Made by a program: the position numbers and the translations under genes
Notes under the pieces: model-generated
What the model was told of the DNA's origin: nothing
The model's input: only the letters and a program-made list of their open reading frames with translations
The model's database searches: none
Origin: Daejeonella oryzae DSM 19973
Lineage (GTDB): Bacteria > Bacteroidota > Bacteroidia > Sphingobacteriales > Sphingobacteriaceae
DNA length: 64,000 bases
Direction: 5' to 3'
Assembly: GCF_000422945.1 (NCBI RefSeq)
Contig: NZ_KE383964.1
Coordinates: 124,001-188,000 of the forward strand
Part shown: in pieces, positions 9,014-18,143 of the stretch
How positions within the stretch are numbered: the stretch's first letter is position 1
Layout: each line of letters opens with the position of its first letter

Positions 9014-10186
9014 ATGGAAAGAATCATTAGTAAAACTAAAGGCGACCGTTGGATCTGGCTCATTGTGATCCTGCTTTCCGTATGGTCATTGCTTGCTGTA
9101 TACAGTGCAACAGGAACTTTAGCTTACAAAAAAGGAGTTGGAAGTGAGCAGTTTCTCATCAAGCACCTGGTGATGATTGTTGGCGGACTGGCTCTAATGT
9201 ATTTTTCGCATTTGCTGGATTACCGGTATTATGCCGGAATCTCGAAAATTTTAATGGTGATTACTGTTCCATTATTACTTTACACTTTAATTTTCGGTAC
9301 TAATGTAAATGATGCAAGTCGTTGGGTTACAATTCCGGTAATAAATCAAACTTTTCAAACCTCAGATTTAGCTAAACTGGCCCTGATTACATTTTTGGCC
9401 AGAACATTAACCAAAAAGCAGGAAAATATAAAGGATGTTCGTAAAGCGTTTATCCCGATAATGGGTTCTGTTTGCGGCATCTTTGTGCTGATTGCTCTGG
9501 CCAATCTTTCTACAGCCATTATGCTTTTTGGAGTAAGTATTTTATTGCTGATTATGGGGCGGATCAGTATTAAGCAAATATCCCTGGTTTGCCTTGGCGG
9601 ATTGATATTATTAAGCGGCGTAATGTTGCTTGGTCCACGACGTGCCACATATATTTCAAGGATCGAAACCTATATGCATCCCGAAAGAGTGGATCCTGAC
9701 AAATCATTCCAGTCTAATCATTCAAAAATAGCAATAGCAACAGGCGGAATTATTGGTAAAGGTCCGGGTAACAGCACAGAGCGTAATTTTCTGCCGCATC
9801 CATATTCCGACTTTGTATTTTCATTGATCATAGAAGAGTACGGATTGGTGGGAGGAGTGTTTCTGGTTTTCCTGTATCTTCTTTTTCTGTATCGGTGTGT
9901 ACTTATTGTCACCCAGAGCCCCAAAGCTTTTGGTGCTTTGCTTGCGGCAGGTTTAAGCTTCAGTTTAACTATTCAGGCATTTGCAAACATGGCAGTTTCT
10001 GTGGGATTGGGGCCGGTAACAGGGGTTCCTTTGCCTTTAGTAAGTATGGGAGGTACGTCCATTTTATTTACAAGTATTGCATTCGGAATTATTTTGAGTG
10101 TTAGCCGGGATAATGATGAAAAGAAAGCAAAAGATTTAAAAGATAAAGAAAAAGTAATTGTTGGAGAGATTTCTGTAGCATCATAA
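9014..10186 (+). CDS. ftsW: SEDS-family septal peptidoglycan glycosyltransferase FtsW
   Basis: FtsW polymerises lipid II at the septum together with FtsI. The 390-residue protein has about ten hydrophobic segments. It has the long periplasmic loop typical of SEDS proteins, containing SNHSKIAIATGGIIGKGPGN, then LPHPYSDFVFSLIIEEYG, and a final segment GGTSILFTSIAFGIILS. The position between murD and murG separates it from the RodA paralogue. It follows murD by 38 bp and precedes murG by 2 bp. Confidence 0.95.
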   Translation: MERIISKTKGDRWIWLIVILLSVWSLLAVYSATGTLAYKKGVGSEQFLIKHLVMIVGGLALMYFSHLLDYRYYAGISKILMVITVPLLLYTLIFGTNVNDASRWVTIPVINQTFQTSDLAKLALITFLARTLTKKQENIKDVRKAFIPIMGSVCGIFVLIALANLSTAIMLFGVSILLLIMGRISIKQISLVCLGGLILLSGVMLLGPRRATYISRIETYMHPERVDPDKSFQSNHSKIAIATGGIIGKGPGNSTERNFLPHPYSDFVFSLIIEEYGLVGGVFLVFLYLLFLYRCVLIVTQSPKAFGALLAAGLSFSLTIQAFANMAVSVGLGPVTGVPLPLVSMGGTSILFTSIAFGIILSVSRDNDEKKAKDLKDKEKVIVGEISVAS

Positions 10187-10188
10187 CC

Positions 10189-11298
10189 ATGAAGAAGGCA
10201 ATAAGAGTGATCATTAGTGGAGGCGGTACCGGCGGGCATATTTTCCCAGCGGTAGCAATTGCTAATGCACTTAAAAGAGCAGATCCTGACACAGAAATTT
10301 TATTTGTGGGAGCTACGGGCCGGATGGAAATGGAAAAAATTCCTGCTGCCGGGTACAAAATTATCGGCTTGGATATCCAGGGTTTTCAGCGCAATTCTTT
10401 ATTGAAAAATGTGTTCTTGCCTTTTAAACTTTTTAAAAGCGTTTTAAAAGCTCGTTCGATTATTAAAGATTTTAAGCCGGATGTAGTTGTTGGAGTTGGA
10501 GGTTATGCTTCGGGTCCTTTGCTGTATGCAGCAGGACAGATGAATATTCCATACCTGATACAGGAGCAGAATTCATACGCAGGCATTACCAATAAATGGC
10601 TGGGCAAAAAAGCCGAGCGTATTTGTGTTGCATTTGACGGGATGCAGAAATTTTTTCCGGCAGATAAGATCATTAAAACCGGAAACCCTATTCGCAGGGA
10701 GGCTGTGGAGATAGCAAACCTTCGTTTTTCTGCCGCCGAATTATTAAGCCTCTCTCCAAGAAAAAAAACAATATTAGTAACCGGCGGAAGTTTGGGAGCA
10801 GGCACGCTGAATAAAAGCATGCTGGCCGGAATTGATAAAATTATTAAGGCCGATGTTCAGCTGATCTGGCAAACCGGGAAATTCTATTATTCATTTGTAA
10901 AAGAGCAAATGGAGGGTAGAAATACCGAAAATATTAAGGTTCTTGAATTTTTATACCGCATGGAACTGGCTTACGCCGCTTCGGATGTTATTATATCAAG
11001 GGCAGGTGCAGGCACAATTGCAGAGTTATGTTTCATTAAAAAACCTGTGATCCTGGTGCCTTCACCAAATGTTGCAGAAGATCATCAGACTAAAAATGCC
11101 ATGGCTCTGGTTCAGAATGGAGCAGCAATTTTAGTTGCAGATACGATAGCAGAAAAAGAACTGGTTGACATCGCATTGAGTCTTGTTAACAATCCGGAAA
11201 AATGTAATGAATTAAGTGAAAATATCGGAAAGCTTGCATTAGCGAATGCCGACGAAATAATTGCCTCAGAAGTTTTTAAACTGGCAAATAAGAATTAG
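10189..11298 (+). CDS. murG: UDP-GlcNAc:undecaprenyl-PP-MurNAc-pentapeptide GlcNAc transferase MurG
   Basis: MurG is the peripheral membrane GT28 enzyme that converts lipid I to lipid II. The N-terminal GGTGGH loop is at residues 12-17. GVGGYASGP and QEQNSYAG follow, then the UDP-GlcNAc site with GGSLGA and the C-terminal SRAGAGTIAEL plus EDHQTKNA. Length is 369 residues. It lies 2 bp after ftsW and 6 bp before murC, so it is surely co-transcribed. Confidence 0.96.
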   Translation: MKKAIRVIISGGGTGGHIFPAVAIANALKRADPDTEILFVGATGRMEMEKIPAAGYKIIGLDIQGFQRNSLLKNVFLPFKLFKSVLKARSIIKDFKPDVVVGVGGYASGPLLYAAGQMNIPYLIQEQNSYAGITNKWLGKKAERICVAFDGMQKFFPADKIIKTGNPIRREAVEIANLRFSAAELLSLSPRKKTILVTGGSLGAGTLNKSMLAGIDKIIKADVQLIWQTGKFYYSFVKEQMEGRNTENIKVLEFLYRMELAYAASDVIISRAGAGTIAELCFIKKPVILVPSPNVAEDHQTKNAMALVQNGAAILVADTIAEKELVDIALSLVNNPEKCNELSENIGKLALANADEIIASEVFKLANKN

Positions 11299-11304
11299 AA
11301 TAAA

Positions 11305-12660
11305 ATGGAATTACAAAATATCAAACGTGTTTATTTAATTGGTATCGGAGGCATCGGAATGAGCGGCCTTGCACGTTACTTTAAAAAACGCGGCTGCGAT
11401 GTTTTTGGTTATGATAAAACCCAAACGGTTTTAACTTCTGCGCTTATTGAAGAAGGCATTCAGATTTCTTTTAACGATTCTGCTGAAGAAGTTCCGGCCA
11501 TGTTTAACCTGCCCGATCAACAGACGCTTGTTATTTATACTCCGGCTATTCCAAAGGATTCTAAAATTCTCAACTTTTTTCTACGGACTCATTTTACCTT
11601 AAAAAAGCGTTCAGAAGTTTTAGGGATCATCAGCAAAGGCATGTTTACCATCGCGGTAGCCGGAACTCATGGTAAGACAACTACTTCAAGTATTATTGCA
11701 CATATTTTAAAAGATAGCGGATATGATTGTTCTGCTTTTCTGGGTGGAATTGCAAGTAATTACAATTCTAATTTTCTGTTAGGAAATAACAATACCCTGG
11801 TTGTTGAAGCCGATGAATATGACCGTTCATTTTTAACGCTTCATCCCGATATCGCTATCGTAACTTCGATGGATGCTGATCACCTCGATATTTATGGAGA
11901 TAAAGACAGCCTTACCCGTTCTTTCCAATTGTTTGCTTCGCAGTTAAAGCAGGGCGGAACATTAATTTCTCGCAAAGGGATGGATTTAAAGGGCGGAATA
12001 TCCTACGCAGCGAATGAAAATGCCGATGTTCAGGCTTTGAACATTCAAATTAAGGATGGAAATTTCTGGTTTGATTTTAAAAATAGCTCCATAACGATAG
12101 AAAATATTCAATTCGGTTTGCCCGGACTCCACAACATAGAAAATTCGGTTGCAGCTATAGAGGTAGCTTTGATACTGGGAATTCCAGTTGATAAAATAAA
12201 AACTGCATTGGCCAATTTCAAAGGCGTGAAACGCCGTTTTGAATATGTTCTAAGAAATGAAAAGCATGTGTATATAGACGATTATGCGCATCATCCGGAA
12301 GAACTCAGAGCTTGTATCGGGGCTGTGAAAAGTCTTTATCCGCATAAAAAGCTAACTGTAATTTTTCAGCCTCATCTGTTTACACGTACGCAAGATTTTG
12401 CTGATGGGTTTGCGGAAGTACTTTCTGTTGCGGATCATTTGATCTTGCTGGATATTTATCCCGCAAGAGAACTTCCTATAGAAGGAGTTAATTCAGAGAT
12501 GATACTGAATAGAATTCCGGCCGGGAAAAAACAGATATGCAGCAAACAGGAAACTCTTGATCTGATACAGTCTGAAATGCCCGAACTAGTATTAACCGTG
12601 GGTGCGGGTGATATTGATACATTGGTTAAACCATTGAAAAATATTTTGGAAAATGCTTAA
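11305..12660 (+). CDS. murC: UDP-N-acetylmuramate:L-alanine ligase MurC
   Basis: MurC catalyses the first amino-acid addition to UDP-MurNAc. The N-terminal Rossmann motif GIGGIGMSGLA begins near residue 13. The ATP loop GTHGKT is at 120-125, VEADEYDRSF provides the central acidic motif, and the YIDDYAHHPEEL segment near residue 325 is characteristic of MurC. Length is 451 residues. Its 3' end overlaps ftsQ by 8 bases. Confidence 0.96.
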   Translation: MELQNIKRVYLIGIGGIGMSGLARYFKKRGCDVFGYDKTQTVLTSALIEEGIQISFNDSAEEVPAMFNLPDQQTLVIYTPAIPKDSKILNFFLRTHFTLKKRSEVLGIISKGMFTIAVAGTHGKTTTSSIIAHILKDSGYDCSAFLGGIASNYNSNFLLGNNNTLVVEADEYDRSFLTLHPDIAIVTSMDADHLDIYGDKDSLTRSFQLFASQLKQGGTLISRKGMDLKGGISYAANENADVQALNIQIKDGNFWFDFKNSSITIENIQFGLPGLHNIENSVAAIEVALILGIPVDKIKTALANFKGVKRRFEYVLRNEKHVYIDDYAHHPEELRACIGAVKSLYPHKKLTVIFQPHLFTRTQDFADGFAEVLSVADHLILLDIYPARELPIEGVNSEMILNRIPAGKKQICSKQETLDLIQSEMPELVLTVGAGDIDTLVKPLKNILENA

Positions 12661-13537
12661 GCGGATAAACTGGAAAGCGGTTTTTTATGTTTTTGCCTGG
12701 GTAATTTCCCTCAGTGGTTTGCTGGTGCTTATGAGTTTCATTGAAACCCAAAAAGTTAGTACGGTTTGTAAAGATATACGCATCATTATTCCCGGAAATC
12801 AAAATTTTATTGAACGTGCCGAAGTGAACGGTATTTTGAAGGTAAACGGAGGGCCGCTGATTGGCCGGCAGCTTAAAAATATTAATATTCAAAAGCTGGA
12901 AGCCGCATTAAAAGCAAATCCTTTTATAGAATTTGCAAAAGTTTATGCCGATATGGATGGCGTGATTCAGGTTCAGATCCGTCAGCGTGAGCCATTATTG
13001 CGTGTTTTTAATATGCAGAATCAGGATTTTTATATCGATTACAATGGATTTAAAATTCCTACATCTGATAATTTTACTGCAGATGTGTTAGTAGCCAATG
13101 GATTTATTCCTGAAAATTTTACCGGAAATGTAGATACATTAAAAAGTAAGCTGGTTAAAGATTTATTTCGCACAGCTAATTATATTGCCCGGGATACACT
13201 TTGGAGCCATCAGATCGAGCAGCTGTATGTTAATCAGCAAAGTGAAATTGAATTGGTGCCAAGGGTTGGAGATCATAAAATTATATTAGGAAATGCAGAT
13301 TCACTGGAAGTTAAATTCAGGAATTTGTATGTTTTCTATAAAAATGCGTTGCCAAAATTGGGATGGGAAACCTATAAAACCATTAATGTAAAGTACGCCA
13401 ATCAAATAGTTTGCGAAAAAAATATAATTGACAGCAATCAGCTTAAAAGTACCCTTGCAAGCCCGGTTATTGTTAGTTCAGTAATAAAAGACAGCACCAA
13501 AATACCTCAGGATACAACAAAAATTAACGCATTTTAA
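12653..13537 (+). CDS. ftsQ: Cell division protein FtsQ/DivIB family
   Basis: FtsQ is a bitopic division protein that recruits the FtsL/FtsB complex. The product has a short cytoplasmic start, a transmembrane segment at about residues 8-27, and a periplasmic part that begins with a POTRA-like region around residues 40-115 (ERAEVNGILKVNGG, then NPFIEFAKVYADMDG and VQIRQREPLLRV). Sequence conservation across phyla is low, so position between murC and ftsA is an important part of the call. It overlaps murC by 8 bases and ends one base before ftsA. Confidence 0.9.
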   Translation: MLKRINWKAVFYVFAWVISLSGLLVLMSFIETQKVSTVCKDIRIIIPGNQNFIERAEVNGILKVNGGPLIGRQLKNINIQKLEAALKANPFIEFAKVYADMDGVIQVQIRQREPLLRVFNMQNQDFYIDYNGFKIPTSDNFTADVLVANGFIPENFTGNVDTLKSKLVKDLFRTANYIARDTLWSHQIEQLYVNQQSEIELVPRVGDHKIILGNADSLEVKFRNLYVFYKNALPKLGWETYKTINVKYANQIVCEKNIIDSNQLKSTLASPVIVSSVIKDSTKIPQDTTKINAF

Positions 13538-13538
13538 T

Positions 13539-14888
13539 ATGGAAAAAAGCATCACTTCAACTAAAAATTCACCAATTGTAGTAGGATTAGATATCGGCAC
13601 TACCAAAATTTGCGTAACAGTAGGCCGTAGGAGCGATCATGGTAAAATAGAGATTCTGGGAATTGGTAAAGCCATATCGGCGGGAGTAACCCGCGGAGTA
13701 GTTTCTAATATTCAAAAAACGGTTCAGGGAATTTTACAGGCTGTAGAGGAAGCAGGTTCGCAATCTAATGTCGATGTTAAAATTGTGAACGTTGGTATTG
13801 CCGGCCAGCATATAAAAAGTCTGCAGCATCGCGGAATTTTAACCCGTAAAGAGTTAAATACTGAGATACAGCGCAAAGATATTGATAAGCTTATTGAGGA
13901 CATGTACAAATTGGTGATGCCTCCCGGAGAGGAAATTATCCATGTTCTTCCGCAGGAATTTACCGTTGATAATGAGCCCGGAATCAAAGATCCTATCGGG
14001 ATGGCCGGTGTTCGCCTGGAAGCAAATTTCCATATTATTTCAGGCCATGTCAGCGCCGTAAAAAATATATTAAAATGCGTTGGAAATGCCGGTTTAGAAA
14101 CTCAGGAATTAATTCTGGAACCATTGGCTTCATCGGAATCGGTTTTGAGCGACGAAGAAAAAGAAGCGGGCGTGGTATTGGTTGATATAGGTGGTGGTAC
14201 TACAGATCTGGCAATCTTCCATGAAGGAATTATTCGCCATACAGCAGTAATTCCTTTCGGCGGAAACAGTGTTACAGAAGATATTCGCGAAGGTTGTTCG
14301 GTGATGCGCAATCAGGCAGAATCTTTAAAAACCCGTTTCGGATCTGCTTTGGCAGAAGAAAATAAGGATAACGAAATCATTTGTGTACCGGGTTTGCGTG
14401 GCCGGGATCATAAAGAGATTTCTGTTAAAAATCTTGCTTTTGTGATCCAGGCACGGATGGAAGAAATAATTGAACACGTATATTACGAGATCAAATCTTC
14501 CGGGTACGAAAAGAAACTTATTGCCGGAATTGTAATTACCGGCGGTGGTGCGCAGTTGAAACATTTACCTCAGCTGGTTGAATATGTAACCGGACTCGAC
14601 GCACGTATCGGTTACCCTAATGAACATCTTGCAAAAAATGAGTTGCTCGCTAAAAACATTTATGATGAATTGAAAAGTCCTTTATTCGCTACCGGCATCG
14701 GATTACTGATTAAAGGAATTCAAAAGGCAGAGCAGCAGGAAGAAGCAAGTAAATACAGCAGTGTAGCTGCCGTAAAAATAGTGCCGGCCGAAAAGGCGAA
14801 AAAAGCTTTTGGTCTGTTTGATAAGCTGTTACAGTCGGGCGCTAAATTTATTAAGGACGATATTAAGGACGAAGATTATATCCGCTAA
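13539..14888 (+). CDS. ftsA: Cell division protein FtsA (actin-like FtsZ membrane anchor)
   Basis: FtsA is an actin-fold ATPase that tethers FtsZ to the membrane. The phosphate-1 motif GLDIGTTKICV starts at about residue 16, the phosphate-2 motif VLVDIGGGTTDLAIF lies near residue 212, and VITGGGAQLKHL forms the adenosine motif. The end (FGLFDKLLQSGAKFIKDD) is amphipathic and fits a membrane-targeting helix. Length is 449 residues. The TAA stop lies inside the left arm of a nested inverted repeat (14884-14953) before ftsZ, an unusual arrangement described separately. Confidence 0.95.
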   Translation: MEKSITSTKNSPIVVGLDIGTTKICVTVGRRSDHGKIEILGIGKAISAGVTRGVVSNIQKTVQGILQAVEEAGSQSNVDVKIVNVGIAGQHIKSLQHRGILTRKELNTEIQRKDIDKLIEDMYKLVMPPGEEIIHVLPQEFTVDNEPGIKDPIGMAGVRLEANFHIISGHVSAVKNILKCVGNAGLETQELILEPLASSESVLSDEEKEAGVVLVDIGGGTTDLAIFHEGIIRHTAVIPFGGNSVTEDIREGCSVMRNQAESLKTRFGSALAEENKDNEIICVPGLRGRDHKEISVKNLAFVIQARMEEIIEHVYYEIKSSGYEKKLIAGIVITGGGAQLKHLPQLVEYVTGLDARIGYPNEHLAKNELLAKNIYDELKSPLFATGIGLLIKGIQKAEQQEEASKYSSVAAVKIVPAEKAKKAFGLFDKLLQSGAKFIKDDIKDEDYIR

Positions 14889-14953
14889 TTTTCAACAAGA
14901 AAGAACTTTTCCACATACTTAACAATTGTGGAAAACTCCTGTTGAAAATTAGC
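14884..14953. repeat. Nested perfect inverted repeats in the ftsA-ftsZ gap, overlapping the ftsA stop
   Basis: Outer arms GCTAATTTTCAACA (14884-14897) and TGTTGAAAATTAGC (14940-14953) are perfect over 14 bases. Inner arms TTTTCCACA (14907-14915) and TGTGGAAAA (14927-14935) are perfect over 9. The inner arms match the general DnaA-box pattern TT(A/T)TNCACA in opposite orientations. The 12-mer TTGTGGAAAACT at 14926-14937 also occurs upstream of mraZ at 989-1000. No T-tract follows, so it is not a simple terminator. Role unknown: protein operator or RNA structure limiting ftsZ read-through are both possible. Confidence 0.7.
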
Positions 14954-15014
14954 TATAATTACAAAAAGAACTGCCTTAGGGTTGTTCTGATTTACCTAAC
15001 TGATTATTAAGCCT

Positions 15015-16676
15015 ATGCAGTTTGAAATGCTCAAAGAAAAATCATCAATCATCAAAGTGATTGGTGTTGGAGGTGGAGGTGGCAATGCCGTAAACCATAT
15101 GTACCGCCAGGGAATTACAGGTGTTGATTTCATAATATGTAATACCGATGCCCAGGCTTTGGAATTAAGTCCGATTCCAAACAAGGTTCAATTGGGCGCC
15201 AGTTTAACCGAAGGAATGGGGGCTGGTTCAATTCCCGAAGTAGGAAAAAACTCCGCTATAGAAAATATTGAAGATATTAAACAGATGCTTGGCAGCAACA
15301 CCAAAATGTTGTTCATTACGGCAGGAATGGGTGGAGGTACCGGAACTGGTGCCAGTCCGATTATTGCTAAAGCTGCTAAGGAACTTGATATTCTTACCGT
15401 TGGAATTATAACTACTCCGTTTTCTTTCGAAGGAAAACGTCGTAAAATTCAGGCTGAAGAAGGTTTGGATGAATTCAAAAAATATGTAGATTCTTACCTG
15501 GTTATTTCAAATGATCGCTTACGTGAGATCTTTGGAAACCTGACCCTAGGCTCTGCTTTTGCACAGGCGGATAATATTTTAACAACTGCAGCCAAAGGAA
15601 TTGCCGAGATAATCACCATTCCGGGTTATATAAACGTGGATTTTAAGGATGTGCGTACCGTAATGAAAGAGAGCGGTGTAGCCATCATGGGAAGTTACTC
15701 TGCAGAAGGTGAACACCGTGCTTTACGTGCTGTAGAAGGAGCTTTAGCTTCGCCATTATTAAAAGATAATGAAATTGAAGGTGCCCGCTATATTCTGTTA
15801 AATATCAGTTCTGGAACTAAGGAAGTGACAATGGATGAAGTAAGCATAATTACTGATTTCATTCAGCAGGAAGCAGGTTTGGCGGCAGACCTTATCTGGG
15901 GTAACTGTACAGATGAACTTCTGGGTGAGAAACTATCGGTTACAATTATTGCAACCGGATTTCAGACAATGGAAGAAAGACAGGTAGAGAAAAGTCAGCA
16001 GCGTAAAGTTTCTGTATTAACTCCTGATCATGCTCCATTAATTAAGCCTGTTAATACTAACTCTTTCATCGAGGTTAAAAAGGAAGAAGAAATTTCTGAG
16101 CCGGTTTTAAAAGTGAAAGAAGACAGTCAGGCAGATCTTTTTGCCGGGTATTTTCAGTCAGCAAAACAGGTAGAAGAAAAACAAAAAGCTCAGCCTGTAA
16201 ACAATGATACAGTTATACGCCATACACTTGGTGAGGAAATAGAACAGCCGGAACGTAATGTTACTACGTTCGAACTGGATATGAGTATCCGGGAAACAGA
16301 ATCTCAGTATTCTGAGCCTGTCCGTCCGGAACCTGTTGCCGTAAACGAAGCGCCAAAGCCAGAACAAACAGCTCCGGCTGTACCGCAGCCGCAGGCATAC
16401 AATCCTGATGAACATAAAACAGACGAATCTATCGAAGAGCAATTACGCAAATCGAAAGAGAGGATTCTACGTTTAAAAGATCTGAGTATGAAATTAAGAA
16501 CCAGTAATGGTCTTCAGGAACTCGAAAATGAACCTGCATACAAGCGTAAGCAGATGGCTCTACATCAGGTACCTCATTCATCCGAATCACAGATATCAAG
16601 ATTTACCTTGTCTTCTGATGAAAATGGGACAGAGATCAGGCCGAACAATTCTTTTTTGCATGACAATGTAGATTAA
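15015..16676 (+). CDS. ftsZ: Cell division GTPase FtsZ with long C-terminal linker
   Basis: FtsZ is the tubulin-like GTPase of the Z-ring. The N-terminal GVGGGGGNAVNHM loop begins near residue 17, the tubulin signature GGGTGTG is at residues 106-112, and the synergy-loop region NVDFKDVRTVM lies near 211. The core ends about residue 320. The remaining 230 residues form a charged, Gln/Pro/Glu-rich linker, so the 553-residue protein is much longer than the E. coli protein (383). The last part carries an ELENEPAYKRK segment and ends FLHDNVD. A 126-bp gap with a nested inverted repeat precedes it, and a strong terminator follows 18 bp after the stop. Confidence 0.97.
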   Translation: MQFEMLKEKSSIIKVIGVGGGGGNAVNHMYRQGITGVDFIICNTDAQALELSPIPNKVQLGASLTEGMGAGSIPEVGKNSAIENIEDIKQMLGSNTKMLFITAGMGGGTGTGASPIIAKAAKELDILTVGIITTPFSFEGKRRKIQAEEGLDEFKKYVDSYLVISNDRLREIFGNLTLGSAFAQADNILTTAAKGIAEIITIPGYINVDFKDVRTVMKESGVAIMGSYSAEGEHRALRAVEGALASPLLKDNEIEGARYILLNISSGTKEVTMDEVSIITDFIQQEAGLAADLIWGNCTDELLGEKLSVTIIATGFQTMEERQVEKSQQRKVSVLTPDHAPLIKPVNTNSFIEVKKEEEISEPVLKVKEDSQADLFAGYFQSAKQVEEKQKAQPVNNDTVIRHTLGEEIEQPERNVTTFELDMSIRETESQYSEPVRPEPVAVNEAPKPEQTAPAVPQPQAYNPDEHKTDESIEEQLRKSKERILRLKDLSMKLRTSNGLQELENEPAYKRKQMALHQVPHSSESQISRFTLSSDENGTEIRPNNSFLHDNVD

Positions 16677-16694
16677 GGATAATTGAAAACACTG

Positions 16695-16734
16695 AAAAGC
16701 CTTTATTCCCGACCAGGAATAAAGGCTTTTTGGT
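16695..16734 (+). terminator. Strong rho-independent terminator ending the dcw cluster
   Basis: A perfect 15-bp stem, AAAAGCCTTTATTCC (16695-16709) with GGAATAAAGGCTTTT (16716-16730), has a 6-base loop and ends in T residues. It starts 18 bp after the ftsZ stop. Confidence 0.9.
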
Positions 16735-16782
16735 TAAGTACAAAGTCTTTTTGAACCAATCTCAAAAATGGTATAATCCATA

Positions 16783-16813
16783 TTGATAATCAGCCGTCTA
16801 AAGGCTAACTTTG
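16783..16813 (+). promoter_or_regulatory. Bacteroidota-type promoter for the alpha-oxoamine synthase gene
   Basis: A TTG element at 16783-16785 is followed, after 20 bases, by TAACTTTG (16806-16813), a full match to the Bacteroidota -7 consensus TAnnTTTG. A start near 16820 would leave a leader of about 28 bases before the TTG start codon at 16848. Confidence 0.65.
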
Positions 16814-16847
16814 CCAATTGAAAATAAAACATTAAAAAAATATAGCA

Positions 16848-18089
16848 TTGGATTTATTTGATAAGATTTCGAAGAATATGGGCCCTCTGGGTCAGCATCA
16901 AAAGATGGCTCACGGTTATTTTGCCTTCCCGAAACTGGAAGGTGAGATTGGTCCTCATATGAAGTTCAGGGGTAAGGATCACCTGGTATGGAGTTTAAAT
17001 AATTATTTAGGGCTGGCAAATCATCCCGAAGTGCGTGAAGCTGATGCGAATGCAGCAGCTGAATTTGGAATGGCATATCCAATGGGAGCCCGCATGATGT
17101 CAGGAAATTCGAATCACCATGAAGCTTTAGAAAAGGATTTAGCAGAATTTGTTGGCAAACAGGACGCCTTTTTGCTTAATTATGGCTACCAGGGAATTAT
17201 GTCGGCCATTGATGCACTGGTAGACCGCCATGACGTAATTGTGTATGATGCTGAATCGCATGCATGTATCATTGATGGGGTTCGTTTGCACCAAGGTAAA
17301 CGTTTTGTTTACACGCATAATAACATCGATAACCTGGAAAAACAACTGGAACGGGCCACCCGCTGGGTTGAAAATACAGGAGGAGCTATTCTGGTAATAA
17401 CCGAAGGTGTATTTGGTATGTCAGGAGCTCAGGGAAAACTGAAAGAAATTACTGATCTGCGGGAAAAATTCAAATTTCGTTTGCTTATTGATGATGCACA
17501 CGGTTTTGGAACAATGGGAGATACAGGTGCCGGAACTCACGAAGCGCAGAATTGCATTGACGGTGTAGATATTTACTTTGGCACATTTGCTAAATCAATG
17601 GCCGGAATTGGTGCGTTTATTGCCTCAACAGAAGAAATTACAAACTTTCTACGCTACAATATGCGTTCACAAACCTTTGCTAAATCTTTGCCTATGCCAA
17701 TGGTTTTAGGTTTACGCAAGCGCTTAGAATTACTGAAAAACAAACCTGAACTCAGAGCTAAGCTTTGGGAAGTTGCTACAACTCTGCAAACAGGATTAAA
17801 AGAACGCGGATTTAATATTGGTATTACTAATACCATGGTTACTCCTGTATTTTTTGAGGGTGATTTAAATGAAGCAACTGCCATAACTATGGACCTTCGG
17901 GAGAACTATGCTATTTTCTGTTCTATAGTAATGTATCCCGTTATTCCTAAAGGATTAATCATGCTTCGTTTAATTCCAACAGCATTGCATAGCATGGATG
18001 ATGTTAAAAGGACTCTGGATGCTTACAGCGAAGTAGGTGCAAAACTTAAAAAAGGAGTTTATAAAGAAGTTAAGCTTGCAACAGCTTAA
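16848..18089 (+). CDS. PLP-dependent alpha-oxoamine synthase (serine palmitoyltransferase or cysteate acyltransferase type)
   Basis: This family condenses an acyl thioester with an amino acid and releases CO2. In Bacteroidota such enzymes make sphingoid bases from serine (serine palmitoyltransferase) or capnine from cysteate for sulfonolipids. The fold-type I core is clear: NNYLGLANHP near residue 46, MGARMMSGN near 84, DDAHGFGTMG for the cofactor aspartate, and Schiff-base lysine K249 in GTFAKSMAG. At 413 residues, length is normal. The frame starts at TTG (MDLFDKISKNMGPLG); no upstream ATG or GTG is in frame, and the next ATG would drop ten residues. Automatic labels such as 2-amino-3-ketobutyrate CoA ligase are less likely. 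It lies between two terminators, so it is probably monocistronic. Confidence 0.85.
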   Translation: MDLFDKISKNMGPLGQHQKMAHGYFAFPKLEGEIGPHMKFRGKDHLVWSLNNYLGLANHPEVREADANAAAEFGMAYPMGARMMSGNSNHHEALEKDLAEFVGKQDAFLLNYGYQGIMSAIDALVDRHDVIVYDAESHACIIDGVRLHQGKRFVYTHNNIDNLEKQLERATRWVENTGGAILVITEGVFGMSGAQGKLKEITDLREKFKFRLLIDDAHGFGTMGDTGAGTHEAQNCIDGVDIYFGTFAKSMAGIGAFIASTEEITNFLRYNMRSQTFAKSLPMPMVLGLRKRLELLKNKPELRAKLWEVATTLQTGLKERGFNIGITNTMVTPVFFEGDLNEATAITMDLRENYAIFCSIVMYPVIPKGLIMLRLIPTALHSMDDVKRTLDAYSEVGAKLKKGVYKEVKLATA

Positions 18090-18106
18090 AATTTTTTCTT
18101 ATGCGT

Positions 18107-18143
18107 AAAAAATGCCCTTCACTGCTTGTGAAGGGCATTTTTT
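18107..18143 (+). terminator. Rho-independent terminator after the alpha-oxoamine synthase gene
   Basis: A perfect 16-bp stem, AAAAAATGCCCTTCAC (18107-18122) with GTGAAGGGCATTTTTT (18128-18143), has a 5-base loop. It can work in both directions. Confidence 0.9.

Noticed and set aside
14907-14935. Origin of replication suggested by two DnaA-box-like sequences
   Set aside because: Only two boxes, no dnaA or other origin genes nearby, and no cluster with an AT-rich unwinding element.
16158-16442. Antisense frame in the FtsZ linker region
   Set aside because: Low-complexity antisense of a coding region, no motif and no ribosome site.
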